From contig JAIRPN010000006.1 in NCBI GenBank assembly GCA_031256975.1, positions 1 to 56,184 on the forward strand: DNA of 56,184 nt, written 5' to 3'. Under the pieces are notes generated by a model. The model was given only the letters and a program-made list of their open reading frames with translations, made no database searches and was not told the origin of the DNA. Position 1 is the stretch's first letter, and each line of letters begins with the position of its first letter. The stretch comes from Verrucomicrobiales bacterium (GTDB lineage: Bacteria; Verrucomicrobiota; Verrucomicrobiia; Methylacidiphilales; JAAUTS01). Made by a program: the position numbers and the translations under genes. Below are positions 51,617-56,184 of this stretch, in pieces.

Positions 51617-52954
51617 ATGTTTCGAGTCAAGCACGTGCCTTGGCGCAAAAAAGGCGAGATGCCGTCGCTGCCGGAAGCGCATCGCAGCATCATGGTTCCG
51701 GGAAAAGCCTCGTTTTGGCGTAAATGGCTGGCCTTTGCCGGTCCCGGATTTTTGGTGGCGGTGGGCTATATGGATCCCGGTAATTGGGCGACCGACCTGC
51801 AGGCGGGTTCGCAGTTTGGTTATACGTTGCTGGTGGTCGTCTTGGTTTCCAACCTGATGGCGATTTTGCTGCAACACTTGGCAATCAAACTGGGCATTGC
51901 CACGGGACGGGATCTGGCCCAGGCCTGTCGCGACCATTATTCGCAACCGGTGGTCTGGTTCCAATGGGTGATTTGCGAAATCGCCATTGCCGCCTGCGAC
52001 TTGGCGGAAGTGGTGGGCACGGCCATCGGGTTGCAATTGCTGTTCGGTGTTCCGTTGCTATGGGGGTGCCTGATTACCAGCATCGACGTGATGATTGTCC
52101 TGTTGCTGCAGAATCGGGGTTTCCGTTATGTTGAAATCTTGGTGATCATATTGATTGTAACCATCGGTACCTGTTTTGCGGCCGAGTTGTTCATGTCCAA
52201 GCCAAGTTTGCTGGGAGTGATGACGGGACTGGTGCCAACCAAGGAAATCATCGCTAATAGCGAGATGTTGTATATCAGCATCGGCATTATCGGGGCGACG
52301 GTGATGCCGCATAATTTGTATCTGCATTCGTCGATTGTGCAGACCAGGCGTTATGAGGAATCTTCGCGGGGCAAGCGGGAGGCGATCAAGTTTGCGACGA
52401 TTGATTCCACCTCGGCCCTGTGCTTTGCGTTTTTCATCAATGCCGCGATCTTGATCGTGGCGGCGGCGGCGTTTTACCGGACCGGACATCACGACGTCGG
52501 GGAAATCCAGGACGCGTACAAGCTTTTGATCCCGATTTTGGGCGGCGGCGCCGCGACGATTTTCGCGCTGGCGTTGTTGGCGTCCGGGCAAAACTCGACG
52601 CTAACCGGGACTTTGTCCGGACAGATCGTGATGGAAGGCTATATCAACCTGCGACTGCGTCCCTGGTTGCGACGCCTGATTACCCGGTTGATTGCGATTA
52701 TTCCCGCCGTGATCATCATCGGTATCTGGGGCGAGAAGGAGACCACGGCGCTATTGGTGGGTAGCCAGGTGGTATTGAGCATGCAACTGGGGTTTGCGGT
52801 GTGGCCGTTGATGCGCTTTACCTGCGACAAGGTGAAGATGGGTGAGTTTGTGAATCCGCCGTGGATCAAGTTCACCGGATGGCTGGTGACACTGTTGATT
52901 ATCGGATTGAATATTAAGCTATTGGTGGATGTCACATTGGATATTTTCAAATGA
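51617..52954 (+). CDS. mntH: Nramp-family divalent metal (Mn2+/Fe2+):proton symporter MntH
   Basis: 445 residues with 11 or so membrane spans. The metal-site motif DPGNWATD in span 1 (about residues 53-60) and MPHNLYLHS in span 6 are intact, as is the GRDLAQACRDHYS segment. Imports Mn2+. ATG 51617 has no obvious ribosome site; ATG 51659, with AAGGCGAG directly before it, is an alternative. It is followed after 43 bases by a universal stress protein gene, a frequent pairing. Confidence 0.95.
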   Translation: MFRVKHVPWRKKGEMPSLPEAHRSIMVPGKASFWRKWLAFAGPGFLVAVGYMDPGNWATDLQAGSQFGYTLLVVVLVSNLMAILLQHLAIKLGIATGRDLAQACRDHYSQPVVWFQWVICEIAIAACDLAEVVGTAIGLQLLFGVPLLWGCLITSIDVMIVLLLQNRGFRYVEILVIILIVTIGTCFAAELFMSKPSLLGVMTGLVPTKEIIANSEMLYISIGIIGATVMPHNLYLHSSIVQTRRYEESSRGKREAIKFATIDSTSALCFAFFINAAILIVAAAAFYRTGHHDVGEIQDAYKLLIPILGGGAATIFALALLASGQNSTLTGTLSGQIVMEGYINLRLRPWLRRLITRLIAIIPAVIIIGIWGEKETTALLVGSQVVLSMQLGFAVWPLMRFTCDKVKMGEFVNPPWIKFTGWLVTLLIIGLNIKLLVDVTLDIFK

Positions 52955-52997
52955 AATATTCGCCAATTGGGGTTATCATATAAAAGAGGAGAGAACG

Positions 52998-53426
52998 ATG
53001 TACCGCCATATCCTGATTCCGCTGGAAAACAGCCCTGCCGATGAGACCATTCTGGAACACGTGCGCCCGCTAGCACGGGTCAAGGAAGCCCGGCTGCTGC
53101 TGGTACACGTGGCGGACGGTTTTGCGGCGCGCAATTACCAGCAATTGAATCTGGCCGAGAGCGAGGAAATCAAAGCCGACCGGGAATACCTGGAACAGTG
53201 CGTGACCAAATTGCGGGATGAAGGATTTATCGTTGAATATGTGCTCGCGCTGGGCGAACCAGCCAATGAGATTATCAAGCTGGCCAAGACCAGGGAGATT
53301 GACTTGATCGCGATGTCCACCCATGGGCACCGCTTTTGGGGGGATTTGTTTTTTGGCAAAACTGCGGACAAGGTGCGTCACGAAGTGGATGTTCCGGTGT
53401 TATTGCTGAAGGCTCCCAAACACTGA
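52998..53426 (+). CDS. uspA: Universal stress protein UspA family
   Basis: 142 residues, single Usp domain. The start YRHILIPLENSPADETIL and the ATP-binding segment MSTHGHRFWGDLFFGKTADKV (G-x2-G-x9-G type) are present. GAGGAGAG lies 6 bases before ATG 52998, the strongest ribosome site in this part of the window. Co-transcribed with mntH; the message ends at the motif-built terminator 15 bases beyond its stop. Confidence 0.93.
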   Translation: MYRHILIPLENSPADETILEHVRPLARVKEARLLLVHVADGFAARNYQQLNLAESEEIKADREYLEQCVTKLRDEGFIVEYVLALGEPANEIIKLAKTREIDLIAMSTHGHRFWGDLFFGKTADKVRHEVDVPVLLLKAPKH

Positions 53427-53441
53427 ATTAAGACAATAACA

Positions 53442-53479
53442 AGGGCGCTAATGACGATCTCGTCATTAGCGCCCTTTTC
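53442..53479. terminator. Bidirectional intrinsic terminator built from an inverted pair of the CGCTAAY motif
   Basis: AAGGGCGCTAATGACGA (53442-53458) is followed after TC by its exact complement (53461-53477) and TTTT. It separates the convergent uspA and purine permease genes. Both arms are copies of the genome-wide motif with its preferred 3' flank GACGA. Confidence 0.9.
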
Positions 53480-53491
53480 GTTGCCAAAGAA

Positions 53492-54796
53492 TTACGCGAA
53501 GTAAGCGAATTTGACGATCCAGAGAATGGTGATGATCACCACCGTTGGGGATAGATCCTTTAGACGTCCCGAAAGCAGTTTAAACAGGGTGTAACTGATG
53601 AAGCCAAAGGCGACGCCGTCGGCAATGGAATAGGTAAACGGCATGCTGATTGCCGTGATAACGGCGGGAGCCGATTCAGTCAGGTCGTTCCAGTTGATTT
53701 CCGCCAGGCCGCGGGACATCAGGATGGCGACGTAGCACAGTGCCGGAGCGGTGGCGAAGGCCGGGACAATTCCTGCCAGCGGACTGAGCCACAGGGCGGC
53801 GATAAACAGCAATGCGACCACCAAGCTGGTGAGGCCGGTGCGACCGCCAACCGTGGTTCCGGCGGAAGACTCGATGTAAGCCGTGCATGAGGAAGTGCCA
53901 AGTGCCGCGCCTGCGACGATTGCGACACTGTCCGCTAACAACGCGCGCTTCAAGCGGGTGAGTTTGCCGTGCTTGTCGAGCAGGTTCGCGCGGTGGGCGA
54001 CGCCGATTAGCGTGCCGGTGGTATCGAACAAGTCGACAAAGAAAAAGATGAAGATCACGCCAACCAATCCGGCATTCAGGGCACTTTTAATATCCATCTT
54101 CAGGAAAGTATTTTCCATCATATCACCAACCGGTGGTATGGAGAAAATGCCGTGGAATTCGGTGTAACCCATCAGGATGGAAAGGGCGGTTATGGCAAGA
54201 ATGCTAATGATGATCGAGCCGTGGATGCGGCGGTATTCAAGTGCCAAAATCAGGAAGAAGCCGAGCATGGCGAATAATGCTTCATGGGTTTTGACATTGC
54301 CGAGCGTGACAAGTGTGACTGGGTGTCCGACCACGATTCCGGCACTCTTGAGCGCGATCAAGGCCAGAAACAGCCCGACACCGGCGCTAATGGCCAACTT
54401 CAACGAGTAGGGGATGGCATTGACAATCAGTTCGCGTACCTTAAACAGGCTAACCGCCAAAAAGATGCAGCCCGAAATGAACACCGCGCCGAGCGCCTGC
54501 TGCCACGGGATATTCATCCCGAGACAGACCGAAAAAGTGAAATAAGCATTGAGTCCCATGCCCGGGGCAATGGCCATCGGGTAGTTGGCAACCAAGCCCA
54601 TGAACGCCGTGCCGAATGCGGCGGCGATACAGGTGGCGACGAACACGGCGTTTTTGTCCATGCCTGTTTGATGCAGGATATCGGGGTTGACGAAAATGAT
54701 GTAAGCCATCGTCAGGAATGTGGTGATACCGGCGATGATTTCGGTTTTAACAGTGGATCCATTGGCTTTGATCTTGAAGAAAGAATCGAGGGTCAT
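53492..54796 (-). CDS. NCS2-family purine permease (AzgA/PbuG-type)
   Basis: 434 residues with 12-14 membrane segments. AzgA-type features: FFKIKANGSTVKTEIIAGITTFLTMAYIIFVNP at the start (transport scaffold), GLVANYPMAIAPGMGLNAYFTF, and the SSAGTTVGGRTGLTSLVVA motif. Members carry hypoxanthine, guanine or adenine with protons. ATG 54796 is preferred to a TTG at 54850. Ends 16 bases before the motif-built terminator. Confidence 0.92.
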   Translation of the reverse strand: MTLDSFFKIKANGSTVKTEIIAGITTFLTMAYIIFVNPDILHQTGMDKNAVFVATCIAAAFGTAFMGLVANYPMAIAPGMGLNAYFTFSVCLGMNIPWQQALGAVFISGCIFLAVSLFKVRELIVNAIPYSLKLAISAGVGLFLALIALKSAGIVVGHPVTLVTLGNVKTHEALFAMLGFFLILALEYRRIHGSIIISILAITALSILMGYTEFHGIFSIPPVGDMMENTFLKMDIKSALNAGLVGVIFIFFFVDLFDTTGTLIGVAHRANLLDKHGKLTRLKRALLADSVAIVAGAALGTSSCTAYIESSAGTTVGGRTGLTSLVVALLFIAALWLSPLAGIVPAFATAPALCYVAILMSRGLAEINWNDLTESAPAVITAISMPFTYSIADGVAFGFISYTLFKLLSGRLKDLSPTVVIITILWIVKFAYFA

Positions 54797-54903
54797 AGAA
54801 GAGTAAAAAGCTAAAGTTTGTCCGGATTTAGTCAATGGCAATGGTGGCAAATCATGTTGTTATATGATAGGTTCGGTTGAGGGTAAATATTTCAGAAAAT
54901 GAT

Positions 54904-55662
54904 ATGACTTCTTGGGAAATTATTCGGGACAGAGCGGTTGCGTCAGGCATCATGTCCGCGATTCTGGCAGATGTGGTAAAGAGCAGTGACGACGAATTGC
55001 AGAGGCTGCTTGTCGAGCACGGCATAACGCTAAACCCCAAAATCAGGCTCCAGATGGAAGATGGTAATCAAACCGAAACTGGCGCGGTCAATTCAATTTG
55101 GAGAGATAGGCTGGTTCACAGAATTGCCCAAGAGCTTTCAGGTACGGAAAAGGAGATGAGAGACAGCTTGATTGCGGGTGATAAGGACAAGTTGATCATC
55201 AAAAGGACAGAGGATTTTGTAACAGGTTTATTGGAACTGGCGGTAGGTAATAAGGAGGCCAGGTTCATAGTTGATAAATATCAAATTTGCAATGGTCAGG
55301 CTGTGCGGAATTTTGGCAGTGAACTCATTGCGGAGATGGTAAAGCAGGCACAAACAGAAGCAGATGCTTGGAATGCAAGACCGGAGGAAATTCGCCGCGG
55401 CATAATCGCGCAACGGGTTGGTGATGCGATTGTGAAAGATGTTAAAAAATTGACCGAAGCTAACGGTGATGTTCAATTGCGTGAATTACTTGGTGAGCAT
55501 GATACGGATATTTTCAGTCATGACGTGAAAACGCTTGGGCAAGCCAAGCAGGTTCGGCAGTCATTGGAGCATTTTGCCACGGATTTGATGGAATTAGCCA
55601 ATGCCAGCGACAATGCCAGATTGATAGTGGACAAGTACCAGATCCGTAGGGGTAAAAATTAA
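54904..55662 (+). CDS. Unrecognised soluble protein with an internal duplication
   Basis: 252 residues, no signal peptide or membrane span, helical and charged. Two similar units are seen: ...FVTGLLELAVGNKEARFIVDKYQICNG (about residues 105-131) and ...FATDLMELANASDNARLIVDKYQIRRG (about 224-250), each about 30 residues and ending in IVDKYQI, so the protein appears to be built from a duplicated half of roughly 120 residues. The gene is more AT-rich than its neighbours and has only one motif copy (GCTAACG near 55459), which may point to recent transfer. A TTG at 54877 is an alternative start. No function can be assigned. Confidence 0.7.
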   Translation: MTSWEIIRDRAVASGIMSAILADVVKSSDDELQRLLVEHGITLNPKIRLQMEDGNQTETGAVNSIWRDRLVHRIAQELSGTEKEMRDSLIAGDKDKLIIKRTEDFVTGLLELAVGNKEARFIVDKYQICNGQAVRNFGSELIAEMVKQAQTEADAWNARPEEIRRGIIAQRVGDAIVKDVKKLTEANGDVQLRELLGEHDTDIFSHDVKTLGQAKQVRQSLEHFATDLMELANASDNARLIVDKYQIRRGKN

Positions 55663-55684
55663 TTCTTTAGGTTGCTTTGGAAAT

Positions 55685-55714
55685 AAAAAACGGGCTGCCT
55701 GGTGAGGCAGCCCG
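55685..55714 (-). terminator. Intrinsic terminator of hppA
   Basis: CGGGCTGCCT (55691-55700) and AGGCAGCCCG (55705-55714) form a 10-bp stem with a GGTG loop; on the minus strand it is followed by TTTTTT. It lies 37 bases after the hppA stop. It is not built from the CGCTAAY motif. Confidence 0.9.
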
Positions 55715-55750
55715 TCGGGGATAGAACTTAACTTTCCGGGGGTGAGAAAA

Positions 55751-56184
55751 TTATTTTGTTGCTGCACCTTCTTCCGGAATCCGCATGCCATAGAAGGAGC
55801 GGTAGATGAAGATTAGCGCCACGAGGAACAATACTCCGCCAATGATGTACTTGGTGCAGGGATTTTCGATGGCGATGGCGATTTCGACCGCAAGCAAACC
55901 GAATAGTGTGGTGAATTTGATGATCGGGTTCATTGCTACGGATGAGGTGTCCTTGAACGGATCGCCCACGGTATCGCCGACCACGCTGGCAGCGTGTAAT
56001 TCGGAACCTTTTTGGCGCAAGTCAACTTCCACAATCTTCTTCGCATTGTCCCAGGCACCGCCGGCATTGGCCATAAAGATGGCTTGGTACAAGCCGAAGA
56101 AGGCGATGCTGACGAGGTAGGCGATGAAGAAGTAGGGGTTGAAAAAGGCCAACGCTAACGACAAGCAGAAGATGGCGATAAAAA
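55751..56184 (-). CDS. hppA: Membrane-bound ion-pumping pyrophosphatase HppA (C-terminal fragment)
   Basis: The frame is open to the right edge, so the N-terminal part lies outside; the ATG-like codon at 56164 is internal. Visible: membrane span, then ANAGGAWDNAKK with the loop Asp/Lys residues, GSELHAASVVGDTVGDPFKDTSS and the final spans. These are signatures of the H+- or Na+-pumping pyrophosphatase. The residues that decide potassium dependence and ion type are not in the window. About 144 residues are seen of the usual 650-800. Confidence 0.92.
   Translation of the reverse strand, partial: FIAIFCLSLALAFFNPYFFIAYLVSIAFFGLYQAIFMANAGGAWDNAKKIVEVDLRQKGSELHAASVVGDTVGDPFKDTSSVAMNPIIKFTTLFGLLAVEIAIAIENPCTKYIIGGVLFLVALIFIYRSFYGMRIPEEGAATK

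Larger units (their letters stand above)
4603..56160. repeat. Genome-wide CGCTAAY(GRCGA) motif, over 100 dispersed copies
   Basis: Short motif with core CGCTAAY on either strand; the best copies extend to about CGCTAAYGRCGA(G). Positions of GCTAAYG cores include 4603, 6969, 7449, 8492, 11286, 15547, 15664, 16954, 32523, 35309, 42175, 42382, 43738 and 56154; complementary GTTAGCG cores include 5388, 6341, 6458, 6794, 7329, 7710, 8806 and 17276. Most copies are inside genes, in either orientation; two inverted pairs form terminators at 22305-22336 and 53442-53477. Copies are few in nusA, infB, clpX, clpP and glyS, and frequent in trpA, coaX, truA, ldcA, ygfZ and the M56-ankyrin gene. Counted by eye. 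Confidence 0.8.

Noticed and set aside
4603..56160. The CGCTAAY motif as a strand-polar segregation signal (KOPS-like) or a recombination signal (Chi-like)
   Set aside because: Both orientations are mixed along the same stretch with no clear skew in 56 kb, which speaks against a polar signal; a full-replichore test would be needed to exclude it.
56085..56164. Start of hppA at the TTG near 56164
   Set aside because: The frame stays open and hydrophobic to the window edge and the visible part matches only the C-terminal fifth of the family, so the real start lies outside.

Overview
The window most resembles a chromosomal segment of a moderately GC-rich Gram-negative bacterium of the Verrucomicrobiota or a close PVC-superphylum relative. 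The reasons are the order lpxI - Gfo/Idh/MocA dehydrogenase - lpxB, the futalosine route to menaquinone, a BlaI/M56-peptidase pair fused to ankyrin repeats, a pseudokinase-sulfatase-modifying-factor fusion, a GH43 enzyme with discoidin and fibronectin domains, and a giant autotransporter-type beta-repeat protein. The phylum is an inference from gene content; there is no rRNA or tRNA gene in the window.

Layout. 1-4128 (minus) is the N-terminal 1376 codons of a giant secreted repeat protein running off the left edge. 4385-8959 (plus) is an envelope-lipid run: plsY, gpsA, lpxI, a sugar-nucleotide dehydrogenase and lpxB. 8971-9852 (minus) is a prenyl diphosphate synthase. 9954-11312 (plus) is a secreted protein resembling an inactive metallopeptidase. 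11347-14682 (minus) is nusA-infB, with a possible attenuator leader. 14867-21058 (minus) is a tightly packed run: sulfatase-modifying-factor/pseudokinase protein, birA, coaX, trpA, ruvX, truA, trmL. 21151-23701 (minus) is manC and glyS. 23826-26210 (plus) is an AsmA-like protein. 26232-27962 (minus) is a sulfite reductase. 28801-32022 (minus) is tig-clpP-clpX. 32170-33866 (plus) holds an LD-carboxypeptidase and a sugar isomerase; 33863-35338 (minus) an HtrA protease; 35408-36118 (plus) comB. 36149-38963 (minus) holds a 51-residue basic protein missed by length cut-offs and a YcfL/COG3014/LpoB lipoprotein cluster. 39056-43570 (minus) has ygfZ and the BlaI/BlaR-ankyrin pair with tandem operators. 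43681-49610 (plus) is tadA followed by menaquinone genes (UbiD-like, UbiA-like, mqnE, mqnA) with an outer-membrane barrel inserted. 49603-51468 (minus) is the GH43 enzyme. 51617-53426 (plus) is mntH-uspA. The right end has a purine permease, an unrecognised protein with an internal duplication and the C-terminus of a membrane pyrophosphatase.

The most striking signal is not a gene. A short sequence with core CGCTAAY (Y = C or T), best form about CGCTAAYGRCGA, recurs roughly every 500 bases on both strands, mostly inside genes. By hand I count a little over 100 copies; base composition alone would give of the order of a dozen. Two inverted pairs of it form intrinsic terminators (22305-22336 and 53442-53477), the arrangement known for DNA uptake sequences of Neisseriaceae and Pasteurellaceae. 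I propose an uptake-sequence-like or other genome-wide signal motif in this lineage. Counts are by eye and need computing.
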